A DNA stretch of 64,000 nucleotides, taken from the NCBI RefSeq assembly GCF_030272615.1, contig NC_081414.1:826488896-826552895 (forward strand), given 5' to 3'. Below the pieces are notes generated by a model, which was not told the DNA's origin, did no database searches, and saw nothing but the letters and a program-made list of their open reading frames with translations. Origin of the DNA: Cryptomeria japonica. Its lineage: Eukaryota > Streptophyta > Pinopsida > Cupressales > Cupressaceae. Both the position numbers and the translations under genes were made by a program. Below are positions 1 to 13,350 of the stretch, piece by piece; positions within the stretch are counted from its first letter, which is position 1; every line of letters starts with the position of its first letter.

Positions 1-951
1 GAGTCATCCTCTTTTGATAATTTTGTTAGTGAACAGATTTGCTCTTTGTTTTTAAATGATTAATCTTGAACTCTGTTACCTTATTCTAAGAACAAATGAT
101 TCACTGAACAGTTGGGTAAGTGTTGTTCAAATCACTTCCCTTTGAATTTTTGCATAGGTACAGCTCCCTATCTTAGTTTTTCATGGAATGTGTTTTTTTT
201 ATATTTGAATGAAAGCTTTTAACCCGAAAGCATGTAAGGCCGCCTATTTCATTCTTGGATGAAAGGCTAAAACTTTGTCACATGTCTCACAAATAATGAA
301 AGCTATTTTCCTTAATTTTTCAATGCATGTAACTACAGCAACTGAAACAAAGTTCAATATACTTTTTCCACCTAAACTAATAAAAGATGAACAGATTCAA
401 GGAAAATAAATCCGCCCTCAATCATGAATCTTTTTTAGAGTAAACAACACATTCAAAGGAAAGAACATCAGAGGAGTAATGAAATACTGTAATGGAATGA
501 TCAATTACTGTTACTTGATCAAATGAACATATGCAAAGACATGTTATCTATTTGGATTCAAAATACACAGATTTTCCTTCTCCCAAAAATAATATGATCA
601 GATTTCATATATATATCCTTATGCAACAATGACACAAAAATACATCTGCCAATCTTTTTCCATCACAGGTCCCAACCATCTGATTCTTCCTTTGATTAAA
701 AACAGAAAATGCCAAAGCAAAAACTTGAGTTGAAGCTCACAAAATTAGTTACTAAAATCTAACCCTTCTACCATCTACTTTACTTAATTTATAGTCTAAA
801 TGGGGAAGGTCTCCCTGAAAACTCGACAACTCCCTGGTAAAATAGTTCGAAACCAACAAGAAATATTTTGGGATAGATGTCCCGAAGTCTTTGCATAACT
901 ATGAGAAATTTTTAAAAATAAAGGAAACTAGTCCTAAATTGATGCATTATG
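1..951. other. No gene recognised
   Basis: AT-rich sequence without a convincing reading frame, RNA gene or repeat boundary. It may be the downstream (3') part of whatever carries the broken frame that ends near 952, since that frame is on the minus strand, but nothing here proves it. Confidence 0.5.
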
Positions 952-3900
952 TCATATTCCATCAATGTCATCTTCTCCATCTTCATGGGCGTCATGAGCA
1001 GTTGTAAGTTCTTGAACAATGGATTGGCTCAGAACTTTCATTGCATTGAGTTTCGCCTTTGCCACCTCTTTATTCCACCTATGTTGCACCATCTTCTCTG
1101 AGTGTTTCGACAGCTGATCATTCCCAATGAAAATCATAGATTCAATCCTAGCCACCTTGGTTATATCTTCCGACGTGAAGCTACCCTTGGCTCTGATCTT
1201 CTCCATGTTCAACCAAAAAGATTTAATTGCTTCCTATGTGCTTGAGCCACAGATTCCTAACTCCCAGTCATGATTGGGATTAACCACCTTATTATCCTTG
1301 ACTATACTACTTTGCAGATCCTGGAGTTCATAAACAGAGGTACTTGCATCCGTAATCACCGACTGGAAGGTAAGCACTCGCCACATTATAGTTTTCTTCA
1401 GCACGAAAAGCTGACATTCATTGGCCACCAGCTTAATTGAGTGTTCTGTCAGAAACTTGGTAGCCCCATATTCTTCTATTTTGGCAAATAGAGGTAGGAC
1501 ATTTTGCCATTTGTGCTCTTCTTTCTCCCACGACACAAGCTGGTTTTGGATTTCAAAAATAAGGCTCTGTATTTCATCACATAATTTCTAGGAGTCAGTA
1601 ATGTACTTCTCACCGTCTTTGATTATTTGTTCAATCCACTTCTCAATCGCTTCAGCAATGCTCTTAGCCCGTTGAACCTAGTTCATTAACTTCTTGTTTT
1701 CTGGAGAAGTTGGGTCGAAGCTCTCAGCGGCATGAGATATTGGAATTGCTCCAAGGCAACTGATACTATCGATGAACTGAGCCAAAACACTTATGTGTCA
1801 TTTTAGTTCTCTTTTCTCTCATCCATCCTTCTCTGACCTAGTAAGCATTTTCTTTGCTGACACTTGGAAAAAATGGTTGTCTGTATCTCTACTCATTTTT
1901 CCCAATTCTACCTTTGTGATCTCAAAATCATTAGGACCAGCCTCTCTGTTTTCATCTTTCGGTTTGTACGAGGCAATTTCTGCCATCCATTTTCCAGTTT
2001 CTTCATCATTGTTCAGGTGAGCAGTAGTCTTGAACCTTTTAGGCTTTGGATTCTTCTCTGTGTAATTAGCAACCATTTCCTGAATCGGAATGGTCACAGG
2101 AAGAAAGCTCCTTTTCTTGTTCACTGAGGTTGTTAACCATTTAGGAGTCACAGCAGAATGAGTAGCTCCTTCGATCATCTTTGGCAATGGCGTCATAGCC
2201 ACAGTCACTGTTTGGGAGTCTAGGGCACTAGCAACTTCACCATCCAAATCTTCAATTTAAAAAATTTGAGCCTCAAGCACAACATCCTTTACTCCCATAT
2301 CCTTGACCTGATCCATCTTCCTTTATGCGACACTTCGTGATCGAGTATGCCGAGGGGTACTAAAATTCAGAGTTGAACTAGACTTGTGTTTAAGCTGAGG
2401 TGATTTGGTATCCTTACCTGCATGAACAAGAGCACTGTTAGAAAGACATTTTGGTGAAGATAGAGGATCCTTATTATTTCTTGTAGAAAGGGACTTGGCG
2501 CCTGACTTTATTGCTTTCTTTTTAGCCACCCATGCCACGGTTCTTTCGAGAACTCGTTTGGTCCTTAGTTGTATATCATCATTTTCCTCCTCATCCCAGT
2601 TAATTGGGAGCATTTCAGTCTCTGCATGGGCTAAATATCCTGGCTCAAACAATTCAAGGTAATCCTCTTCAAGCCCTTTAATGTCTAACTTTATTTGCAA
2701 AGAGACAACTTGTTCTAGCACCAATCTCATGTTTTCCCTTTTGAAAACTTCAAGTTCATCTGTACAATCTTCCCAGAAATCTTCTAACTATGGCGTGGGA
2801 AGATAAGGCATTAGGCCAAGGCTCCGAGAAAATCCCTTATTATCAAACCCTTTTCTTTCAGAATACAGAGAAAAATTGAAATTCCTAAGGTCTGCTCCTA
2901 TACTTAGTGCATTAGACATTGAATTACAAGACAACACTCCCAATTGTATGGGAAAATGACCTTCCCACTTGTCTTTAGGTTGTGCCTTTTTTATCACAGA
3001 GGTCAGTTGCCTACATACTTGTGCTAGAACAAAGCAATCAGAATAGAAGTGAGGGAGCTTGAAGGGTTCCTCTTCAAAACCTCCTATTCGTATATAGCAA
3101 AAGCATGGGAACTGGAAGTAAAAACTACCGAACCTCTTTATCAAAGTCTGTGCATCATCTAAAATCTGTTTAGCCTTTGTACTCTTCAATTCATGACACA
3201 TATCACCTAGGAAAGTATTGTGTATCCTTCTAAAATCTTGTAGGGCTTTATCTTTTTGCAGCATAGGATAGAACTCATACACAAGAACATCCTCCTGAGT
3301 GAGCTGCTTTGGTATACCTGTTAACTCTTTAACACAAGCTAGACAATACAAGAGATATGAGGACATGAAGAAGTTTTGTTGAAACTGCTTAGCTAGACCC
3401 AACTGCTCTCTCATTGAATCAACAATTGATTCTGCCCAATCCAAATATTGTTTTCCTTCTAGAACTAATTGTACATAGCTATAAATCCAGTCGTCAAAGC
3501 TATAAGCTTCAGCAGAACCTCTATCTTGGTGCAACAGAAGCATCACATCATGGATATGTGGCAACATGTGGTTCTTGTTAGGATTTTTGGGTAACCTAGA
3601 ACCACCTCTTTGAGGGACCTTCAACCAGAATTTCGCTACATTATTTCAGTGTCTGACTCTGTCTGCATTGAACTCACTGATGGACTGGGCAGGAGAAAAG
3701 TTGGAAAACTGGTAATCCGGTATCTTGAAAGCTGAAGCAATCACCTCACGGTTAATAGCAAGAAGGGTTTCGCCATTATCTCTCCTAATAGTTTCAGATA
3801 CTGGGTCGTATCTAGCAATACATTCCCGAACTAACTCTGGACAAGGAATTGCTAGAGGAAAGGCTGGGGCTTCTAAAAGTCCACTACTCAAAATCTCTAT

Positions 3901-4041
3901 ACAAAAAGACTTATCAATACCCTTGAACACCCTTTTTTTCAATTCTTCAAGGTTTTCTCCTTTCAGGTCAGTATCACTAACTATGGCTTCTGTGGATGCC
4001 AAGCTAAAGACGTTTCCAAACAAATGCATAGTGGACTTCAT
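952..4041 (-). pseudogene. Broken long reading frame, unknown family, probably from a retroelement accessory gene
   Basis: A single minus-strand frame of about 1,030 codons stays in phase over the whole stretch but is interrupted about five times, so it is a fossil. The N-terminal part (about 3650-4041) is a globular-looking segment. The middle (2790-3620) is rich in aromatic residues and helices. The C-terminal third is charged and ends in a lysine/serine-rich tail and a helical segment. I do not recognise a named domain. The overall plan (globular start, basic and low-complexity middle, helical end) resembles the accessory reading frame of the pol-less LTR element at 37605-45410, but I could not see clear residue identity between them. 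It could instead be a decayed host gene. No LTRs were found next to it. Confidence 0.45.
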
Positions 4042-4810
4042 AACTTCAAAACAAGAAACCTAAATTTGATTGCAGAGAAACCTTCTGTATGAGAGAAAAT
4101 GCAAGGGAAAAAACTGGAGAAAATAAGGAAAGACTCACCTTCACAGTTGTACAATCAAACGACGGCTAGCAGCAAGAAAGACTCCTATCCAGGAATAACA
4201 TATACAAAAATCTAGCAGCAAGTAACAAATGCAGAACACAAATAATTTTCATACCTTATTGGGAAAGGTAATGATATAGATACATTAAATGCAATGATTT
4301 CACAATTTCAATCTGGACGCGGCAAGTTGGTGGATTAGACCTCGCACGCATGCATTGAATGCATGGCGGCGTTCTTTAAGAAACTGCCAGTTCCCGAAAT
4401 GTTTACTTACTTCGAAAAAGCCAAAGAATGACATCACTTTAAGATATGGTTTTGCCTCTCCGTATTTAGCAATGAATGCACTTTTCAAAACATTAGAACC
4501 TGCGGGACCCACCAATATTGAACCCATATGAACATCTTGAACCGACTTCTTGAGTGTTCAAGTAGTTCAAGATGTACGCCGCATCAAACTGTTGACCACT
4601 TGCTGTGTTGAACACATTGAACATATTCGAACCCTTTGAACTTAGTTCAATAAGTTCAACACAAATGCTACATCATCGAACAGGAAAACTTTTGGAAGAG
4701 CCGCTGCAAAACACTTAGAGAAAATGTTAGTACGAAAAACATTTTCCGAACACCTTGGAACCTATGGAACCTAAATGAACCTGTTGAACCCAGTTCAAAA
4801 TGGTTCGACG
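4042..4810. other. Spacer with clustered GTTCAA/TTGAAC words
   Basis: No gene recognised. From about 4540 to 4810 the words TTGAAC and GTTCAA recur many times in both orientations, giving dense short inverted repeats. The stretch lies upstream (on the minus strand) of the broken frame 952-4041 and could be its old promoter or U3 region; that is inference. A GT splice-donor-like site faces minus near 4141. Confidence 0.35.
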
Positions 4811-7800
4811 TGTTCACAAAGTCCAATCAATTGTCTGAACTTGACTTAAATGACTAGAAAAAGGATTTGGAGATGCATTAAGGACTTGAACCAAGGTAAT
4901 ATAGCACAAATTAGGACTCCAACATAAAAATGGAAAAGATGACCCACTATTGCCATGAGGAATAAATGACGCAGTAAAAAATTTACAACTGGTCACCATC
5001 GGTGTACCAACCGGTTTGCTCTCTTCCATGCCAAAAGCCTTCAACACTTCTTTGACATACTTGGATTGAGTGATAAAGATTCCATCTTTCATTTGTTGAA
5101 TCTGTAGCCCAATGAAGAACTTAATCTCCCCTATAAGTGGCATCTCAAACTCCTTTTTCATCTCATCTGCAAAATCATGACTCATCTTGTCATCTCCTCC
5201 AAAGATGATGTCATCAACAAATACTTCATAGATCAAAATCTGATCACCTTATGATTTCAAGTAGATATTGCTATCTTCACTTGTTCTTTCAAGTCCAATC
5301 TTCACAAGAGACCATGCTCTAGGTGTCTGCTTTAGTCCATACAAGGCTTTATGTAGCCTACACACCATGTCACTATCTTCTGATAGGGCAAACCCATCTG
5401 GTTGCTCTATATACACCTCCTCTTCAAGTATTCCATTTAGGAATGTAGATTTTACATCCATTTGGTATACCTTGAATCCTTTAAAAGCTGCATATGCAAG
5501 AAGCATACAAACTCCTTCCAATCTGGCTACTAGAGAAAAGGTTTCTCCATAGTCTTCTCCTTCTTATTGAGCATATCCCTTACACTCCAGTCTAGCTTTG
5601 TTTCTTATCACTATCCCATCTTCGTTCAGCTTATTTCTGAAAACCCATTTGGTACCAATGACATTTTTATGCTCTGGTCTGGGTACCAAGGACCATGTAC
5701 CATTCTTTTCTATCTGATCAAGTTCCTCATCCATTGCCTTGATCCAATCTTCATCTTTATGTGCCTCTTTGAATGATTTAGGCTCAAATTTAGAGATCAT
5801 ACATGAGTTTTCTCTAAAATTTCTTCTTGTAAGGATTCCTGCATCCTTGTCTCCTATGATTTGCTTTGGACCATGATTGAGTTTGACATACCTAGGTATG
5901 TTCTTAATAGATTCCTCTTTATTTTCTTCTTCATTCTCATCTTTATGAGCATTAGCATCCACCGGTGTAGGAGCACAATTACTGGTACTAGGCTGATTTT
6001 CAACCAGTTCCTAGAAGGTTACTACCGGTTCATCTCCTACTTGCTCACTATCAGTTTCCTCAGGTTTCCCAGAGTTTTCATCAATCCTAACATTGATGCT
6101 TTCAACAATTCTCTGAGTGCTATTGTTGAAGCTTTTGAGAGCTTTACTCTTGGTGGAATATCCTAGGATTATTCCATCACATTTTGCCTCGAACTTGCTT
6201 TGATGTTCACTCCTCTTGATATAACATTTGTTACCAAACATTCTAAAGTATCTTACCACTAGTGTCTTACCGGTCCAGTACTCATAAGGAGTCTTATCCT
6301 TACCTTTCTTGATGATTACCCGGTTCATTGTGTAGATTGCAGTGCTCACTGCTTCTCTCCAAAAGGTGTGAGCAACTTTTCCTTGGATCAACATAGTTCT
6401 AGCCACTTCAACCATAGTCCGGATGTTCCTCTCTGCTAAGCCATTCTGTTGTGGAGTCTAGGGGGTAGACAGTTGCCTCTTGATGCCATTCTCTTCACAA
6501 TATTTATTGAATTCACCAGAAGTTAATTCCCCTCCTTGATCAATTCTTAAGCACTTAATCCTCTTACCGCTTTCTTTTTCAACCAGTGCTCTGAAGGCTT
6601 TAAACTTTCCAAAAGCTTCAGATTTGTCCTTCAAGAATGTGACCCACATCATTCTTGAGCAATCATCTGTTAGAATCATAAAATACCTATCTCCCTGCAC
6701 ACTCCTAGTTTTCATAGGACCACACAAATCAGTATGCACAAGATTAAGTAAATTGTTTGTAGTGAAAGATTTACCTTTGAAGGTTGAGGAAGACATTTTC
6801 CCCAGTTGACACTCTCTGCACAGAGGGTTTCTGGTTTTCTCAGCACAAGTAATCCTCTAATTGCCTTGGTCTTACTAGCCTTCATAATGTTATCAAAGTT
6901 TACATGGCAGAGTCTCCTATGCCATATCCGGCTAACATCAAACTTAGCCATAAGACATGTACTGATATTTACATTCAACTGAAATAGGTTACATTTGGTT
7001 TGCTTACCAGTGCCCATCAGTTCACCATTCTTTCCTTTGATTTTTCAGATTCCATTTTTAAATTCTAGAGTGAGTCCACTATCTTTCAGCTGGGCAACAC
7101 TCAAAAGATTGTCTTAGACCTTCCACCCAATACACATTGTCAGCGCTGCTCTTTCCATTCAGAGAGATAGATCCTCTGCCTTTGACCATACAAGGTGAAT
7201 CATTACCAAAATGGACAACACCACCATCATACTCTTCCAAAGATAGAAACTTACTCTGGTCACCAGTCATATGATGAGAGTAGCCACTATCAATAATCCA
7301 CTCATTGGGATTATCAAAGCGGGAGATAAGAGCCTTCTTGTCTGACACATCTTCCTTGACTACAACAAACACAATATCTTCATTTTCTTCATCTTCTGAT
7401 TCCTCATCAGTGACACCTTCATCAACTGCTACAAAATAATTTCTCTGATTTCCTCCTTTGAACTTCTTGAACCTTTCCGGTTTGTCCTTGTTATCACTAT
7501 TAGGGCAGTTTACAGCAATGTGTCCTATCTGGTTATAAGAAAAGAATTTCAAAGGGAGCCTACCTCTATATTTACTGGTTCCTTTGGGAAGTCTCTTGGC
7601 AAGAAGAGCTTCAAATTCCATTAGAATCTCCTCATCATCCATTTCTCTACTTTGTCTTTGTTCACAGTTGGTACTAGCTTCTTTGCCTTTTCTAGATAGT
7701 GTAGCAGATGCTCTGAAGACTGATTCAGTCTTCTGAATATTGACATCATAATTATTTAGCTCATAAGCTATTAGCTTTGCAATGATAGAGTCCAGGGATA

Positions 7801-8389
7801 CCTTTGTCTTGTCTACAGACCTCAACTCTTGAATAGCAGCAACCCTTATTGCATTGACTAGTAATAAGGATCTCAAAACTTTACTAACAGTGGAATCTTC
7901 CATTTTACCACCTGCACTCTTGATGTCTCCAACAATAGTTTTGATTCTTATTCCATATTGTTGAATGGTCTCTCCTTCAACCATCTGCATGTCTTCAAGC
8001 TTTCCCCTAAGGCTCTCTTCCTTAACTTGTTTCACATGCTCATCACCACCATAGATATTTTCAAGGGCATCCCATACTTCTTTGGAATTCTCTTTATCCT
8101 GAACTTCAATAAACTCAATGTCAAATAAACTGCTAATTAGGGCTTCCATGACTTGCCCATTCTCTTGAAACTATCTCTTTTGATTATCGATGAGAATACT
8201 GGTAGGGATAATATAAGCATTCTCAACATAGCTCCAGTGTTGAGCACCCATGCTTCTGATGTATATCTTCACTTTGTCCTTCCATATTTTAAAGTTATCT
8301 TTATTAAACTTTGGACCTTCCTTCTTCATCATTAGTGTAGGATCTTTGCCTCAAGCAGTTAAGCTTACAACACAGAGGACCTGGAAGAT

Positions 8390-8401
8390 GCTCTGATACC
8401 A
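8390..8401 (-). other. Primer binding site (initiator tRNA-Met)
   Basis: The minus strand reads TGGTATCAGAGC, the standard plant primer site matching the 3' end of initiator tRNA-Met. It sits two bases from the LTR end and fixes the orientation of the element. Confidence 0.9.
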
Positions 8402-8403
8402 AT

Positions 8404-9871
8404 TGATAACTCAATGATGAATGGTGAGTACCAAACTGGTATTGAGAGGGGAAGGTGAGTCAGTACACGCACAAAAACTTTTCCCTAACCGGTTTGACTA
8501 CAAATAGTGAACTTGACTGGCAATCACTAACACCAATCTGAACTAGATTACTACCGATTAAACACAATGCTACTGGGAAAGACATAAACTAGCAACACTT
8601 AGCTTTCCATACAACCTACTCCCTCATTTCCACTTTATCCTTATGCATAAACAAAAAATCTATCATTAGAGATACAATAATTTACTAGCATAACATGATT
8701 CACCGCTTGACAGAAAATAACAAAGCATCACATGAAAGAGGCATCACACATGACACACATATTTTCCATGTGGAAACCCAACTGGGAAAAACCACGATGG
8801 GGATGAATACCCACAAGTTGTTTTTGAACTCTTTAGAAGTCCACTCTGTTAGGAGCCTAGTCTGGTTAAAGACTGTTACAACAGGTTCTATTAGGAACCG
8901 ATCCTGTTAGGGATCACCCGGTTAAGGGATGGATAGAATACTCAGTTAAGGGTTAAATCCTGTTAGAGGTTACCTTGTTAGAGGATTTTATGAACTCAAT
9001 GGCTTTGAGTCACCCTATTAAAGGATTTACAACAAGCTGGTTAAAGCTACCCGGTTAAGGGATTTTCCAACTGTTGAAGTAGTTAAAGATCAACAGGTAT
9101 TACAATGATCTCGTAATAGCACTCAATGCCAATGCAGATCCTCTTTAGTTCCTTCCTTCTGCACACACACTATGCAGGTATCAATCCTCTTATCTAGTCT
9201 AGAAAGAATCATGTATCTCTGCACTTAGATACACACACAACATTTGCCAACAACCTCAACATGAAACACAACATTGACCTTATAGAACACAGATAGGTCA
9301 GCATCATAAACCTTAAACCCTAAACATTTAGGTTAAGAAATTGATCAGTTCAATCCTGGCAATTGAGCACTTTGCATTTGAATACAATGGTATTGAATAG
9401 ATCTCAATATATTCTCCATTATTCGTTCTTCACCGCTTCATGGAGGTGATAACCCATCACGTGTTCTCCACCGTTTACAGGGACTTCGTACATTTTTGAG
9501 GTAGATAGGATCAATCTCCTTCATGCAAGATCCTTCACATGCACAAGGCTGACGTGACAACATGATATGATCTTCATTACAATGCTAACTCATCACATGA
9601 TGTCATCGGTTGAATCACATAGGCTTGGAACACTTCAACCAGAAACCCTGAGGATAAGACTACCAATCAGTAGTCCTACCACATTTCATGTACCAGTTCA
9701 CTTGGCCAAACATACCGCTTCACCTATTGCACATATACCGGTTTACACCACCATACCGGTTCTCTTTGCCAGTTTCTTAACTTCAATATACCGGTTCACT
9801 TCTCAGCATATTGACATCAATGACAACATACAATATCATCATGTCATCATACTCTTGCACATATGCCAACA
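8404..9871 (-). repeat. 5' LTR of Copia element 1
   Basis: Starts (plus strand) with TGATAACTCA directly after the primer site and ends with GCCAACA, so it has the usual TG...CA ends. The length of about 1.47 kb fits the other LTRs here. It contains repeated AGGATTT/GTTAAGG words and the phrase CATCAATGACAAC near its end, shared with the other LTRs in this window. The right edge is set by analogy with those LTRs. Confidence 0.7.
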
Positions 9872-10033
9872 CAAATCATCATGGGGGCTTCATTGACTAG
9901 GAAATATTATATCACATGCATTCATATTGGGGGGTTTATTATCCCAAAAAAAAGGGTGCAATATATTGCCGGATTGTTTAGTATACCATATTGAATGCAC
10001 ATGCTATAAGCCAGGTTCACTAAGTTAAGCCCT

Positions 10034-10385
10034 CATGCAAATCATGAACCATTCGAACTGAGGACACACATGAAGGTCCCAACCACTCTCCAAAATCTGC
10101 ACAACATAATGAATCAATTCTAGAGCAATACAAACAAGAAATCACAACTCTGCAAATACAAAACCAACATCATACCAGACCACATAACTTGATCAAATCA
10201 CCTTCTGGAATACTAAAACTCATGCTAAAACAACTAAAGATACTAATCTCCGAATCCTTAAATCTGCATCAACATATTTTCAATATACCAGCCAAACCAA
10301 CACTCTGCAACACCGAAGCACAAGAACACATGAATATGTTGACATCAATGACAACAACACATTCCACCAACTCTAATATCCAACA
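10034..10385 (-). repeat. Partial 3' LTR of Copia element 2
   Basis: About 350 bases match the right end of the 5' LTR (29610-29961) nearly base for base, ending in the same TATCCAACA. Sequence left of about 10034 does not match, so the outer part of the LTR is missing. The 160 bases between here and the LTR of Copia 1 are unassigned. Confidence 0.85.
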
Positions 10386-10397
10386 ATCTCCCCCTTT
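10386..10397 (-). other. Polypurine tract of Copia element 2
   Basis: The minus strand reads AAAGGGGGAGAT directly before the LTR start TGTTGG, the second-strand priming site typical of these elements. Related tracts lie next to the LTRs at 14811 and 38765. Confidence 0.85.
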
Positions 10398-11878
10398 GGC
10401 ATTGATGGCAAAATATGAATGTAAAAAACAATCAATGCAAAGAAAGAAATCAACTCCAACAATCTCCCCCTAATATCATGCACACATATCTCTCTACCTT
10501 AGATAAAATAATTTTTCACATGCTTCTCTCCCCCTTTGACGTCAATACAAAAGATTCATGAGAAAAACATTATTCTATCCCCCTTACCAAATAATCTCAA
10601 ATTTGAATACCTGAACCACAACACTGACTACTTCCTCTAGCACCCACTCATCAATCTAGATATCAGGATAAGACTGTGAAGTCCACCGGATAGATGCACC
10701 TCGATGCACATCTAGTTTAAATCAGGAGGGGCAATCACCCCTAGCTTTTCTCTCAGATATACAAATGTATCTGAGGCAAAGGCTTCATAAAGATATCTGC
10801 AATTTGTTTCTTTGGAGATACATACTCCAATTTGACTTATTTCTCATTCACCTTCTCTCTCAAGAAATGAAACTTGATTGATATATGTTATGTATTGGAA
10901 TACAACACCAGATTCTTAGAAATATTGATAGCACTAGAATTGTCACAATATATAATAGTAGGCTCATTTTAAACAACTCTAATATCCTTTAGCATCTGCT
11001 TCATCCAAAGAACCTGAGTACAATTGCTAGCAGCAACAATGTATTCAACTTCTATAGTAAATAAAGAAATAGCATTCTGCTTCTTGCTTTCCCAAGAAAC
11101 CAACTTCTTTCCCAAAAAGAATGCACCACCTGTAGTGATCTTTCGGTCATCAACATCACTTTCCCAATCAACATCCATATAAGCACTTAAAATGAAATCA
11201 TCATACTTTGGATACCATAAACCATAATCAATAGTTCCCTTCAAATATCTGAATATCCTCTTCATAGTAGTAACATGACTTTCCTTAGGATCAGCTTAGA
11301 ATCTTGCAACAAGGCATACAACATTCATAATATTTGGTCTAGACTGAGTCAAATATAGCAATCCACCAATCATAGATCTATACAAATTCTGTTTAGCTTT
11401 CAAAGATTCATCATCTTTTGTCATCTTGCATCTAGTTACCATAGGAGTCTCAACAGGTTTGGAATCACCTAACCCAAACTTCTTCAACAATTCGTTTACG
11501 TACTTTGATTGAGATATAAAAAATATCAATCTACGTAATTTGCAATCCCAAAAAGAATATCATCTCACCTATCATAGACATCTCAAACTCTTTTTGCATA
11601 TTATCAACAAACTTTTTACTCAAATCATCATCTCCTCCAAAAATAAACAAAAACTTCAACAATCAAAATTTTATCATTATCAATCTTGAATTATAAATTA
11701 CTATCAACAATACCTTTACAGAATCCAAACATCATCAAATATCTGTCCAATTTGGCATACCAAGATCTAGGGGCTTGTTTAATTCCATTCAATGCTTTCT
11801 TCAATCTCCATACCATGTCTCCTTCATCTGTAAATCAAAATCCATCTGGTTGTTCAATTTAGACTTCTTCTTCCAACT

Positions 11879-11917
11879 GGGTAAGTGCACAAAGATGGTG
11901 GTTAGAAAAGTGGACAC
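11879..11917 (+). repeat. Left terminal inverted repeat of element A
   Basis: Begins GGGTAAGTGCACAAAGATGG and ends GTGGACAC; pairs with 17791-17838 in inverted orientation, with a perfect outer 24 bases. Confidence 0.9.
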
Positions 11918-11939
11918 ACCCAAAAAAAACATGAAAAAC

Positions 11940-12135
11940 AACAAAATGTGCATGGGGTATTTCAAATTTAAAGAACCCCATACACATTTAGGCTCATTTT
12001 GTGGAGCCTAACTAAAGATAAACCATGTATGGGGTTTAAAGTATACTAATTGCATACGTGGTTTAAAAACTAGAACCCCATATGCGATTTAGAAACTAAA
12101 AACCTTGTATGCGGTTTTAGTTTGTAAACCACGTA
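11940..12135. repeat. Subterminal repeats, left end of element A
   Basis: Several diverged short repeats built on ACCCCATAYGCG / TATGCGGTTT words in both orientations, for example near 11973, 12026, 12050, 12074 and 12107. Comparable words (ATATGCGCTTC, GTACGCGCTTT, GTACCCC) recur near the other end at 16915-17020. Such subterminal repeats are typical transposase binding regions in TIR elements; that role is inference. Confidence 0.55.
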
Positions 12136-12349
12136 AGTGTTTGTCTGTCAATAAAATGCAATTCATTTAGCATTCCATTAGGTTTTTCGGTAGGATATAT
12201 ACATAAAATATTAAATTTAAGTATATATTATCAGGATGTTTGAGAGTGGTTCCAAATCTCTAAGAGTTATAATGCAGAATCTAGTTTTTTGAGTATTCTT
12301 ATAAATTTTAGACTTAGTCAAATTTCAGTAATCAGCATGCTCATATCAA

Positions 12350-12717
12350 AATTATCTCTCTTGTCTCTTCCCTACATTCCCCCTCTCTCTTCCTTAACCC
12401 CTACCTTTTTTCTATTAGATATCTCCCTCTCTAATTTATTCCCTCTTTTGGGTATCTCTCCCTCTCTACTTTCTTCCCTCTCTCGGGTGCCTGTCCCTCT
12501 CTTTCTCATCTCCCTCACCCTCTTTTTCTCTTTCATCTATCCCTCTCTTTCTCTCCCTCTCTCAAATATCTCTATCTCTCACACTCTCCCCCTCTCTTCA
12601 ATGTCTCTCTCTCATTATCTCCCTCTCCCTCCCCCTCCCTATCTCTTCCTTTGTCAAGTATTTATTTCCCTCTAAATCTCTTTCTCTCTTCCCCTCTTGC
12701 TCCATTTCTCTTTCTTT

Positions 12718-12753
<36 letters not shown>

Positions 12754-13123
12754 GTATCTCCCTCTCATCCTCTATCTCTCTAGCTCACTCTCCCCTTCAC
12801 TCAAGTGTATCTCTCTCTCATTCTCTCTCTCTCCTCTTCCTGCCTCTCTCCCTTTCTCATTACCTCTATTTCTCACTCTCTCCCTCTCTCCCTCTCTTCA
12901 CACCTCTCTCTCTATTCTCTTGTACTCTCCTTCCATCCCTTCCTCCCTCTCATGCGGAATCTCTCTATCTCTCACCCTCTCTTTCTCTCTCTCTCACCTT
13001 CCCTTTCTCCACCTCTTAGGTCTCTCTTTCTCTCCCAATCCCTATATCCACCTCTTATATCTCTCTATATCCTCTCTCTCTCTCTCTGAGTCCCCTTCTC
13101 TATGTCGCTATTTCCCTCTATTT

Positions 13124-13182
<59 letters not shown>

Positions 13183-13350
13183 CCTTTCCCTTTCTCTATC
13201 TTTGTCTCCCCCCTCTCTCTGTCTCCCCCTTTCTCTCTCTCATTTATTTATTATCTCTCCCTCTCACTCTCTATCTCTCTATCTCACTCTCCTCTCTTAA
13301 GTGTATCTTTCTCCCATTCCCTCCCTCTCCTCCTCCTCTCTCCTTCTCCA
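12350..13350. repeat. CT-rich arm of element A with (CT)n microsatellites
   Basis: About 1 kb of almost pure pyrimidine on the plus strand, including perfect (CT)n runs near 12722-12750 and 13130-13178. The serine/leucine-rich frames across it are low-complexity artefacts. The GA-rich stretch 16440-16760 is its counterpart in inverted orientation on the other side of the element. Confidence 0.9.

Larger units (their letters stand above)
4811..9871 (-). mobile_element. Copia LTR retrotransposon 1 (SIRE-like), 3'-truncated fossil
   Basis: Reading right to left: 5' LTR (8404-9871), primer site for initiator tRNA-Met (8390-8401), gag with UBN2-type region and zinc knuckle (about 7450-8340), aspartic protease with the WIIDSGYSHHM motif near 7280, GAG-pre-integrase (HRRLCHV near 6900), integrase core (6010-6800), then reverse transcriptase with the VDDIIFG motif near 5210. 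The order gag-protease-integrase-RT is diagnostic of Copia. RNase H, polypurine tract and 3' LTR are not seen; similarity fades between about 4980 and 4810, so the left boundary is approximate. The element is broken, with several interruptions. The G-run hairpin beside the primer site is like that of the SIRE/Maximus lineage; lineage is inference. Confidence 0.85.
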
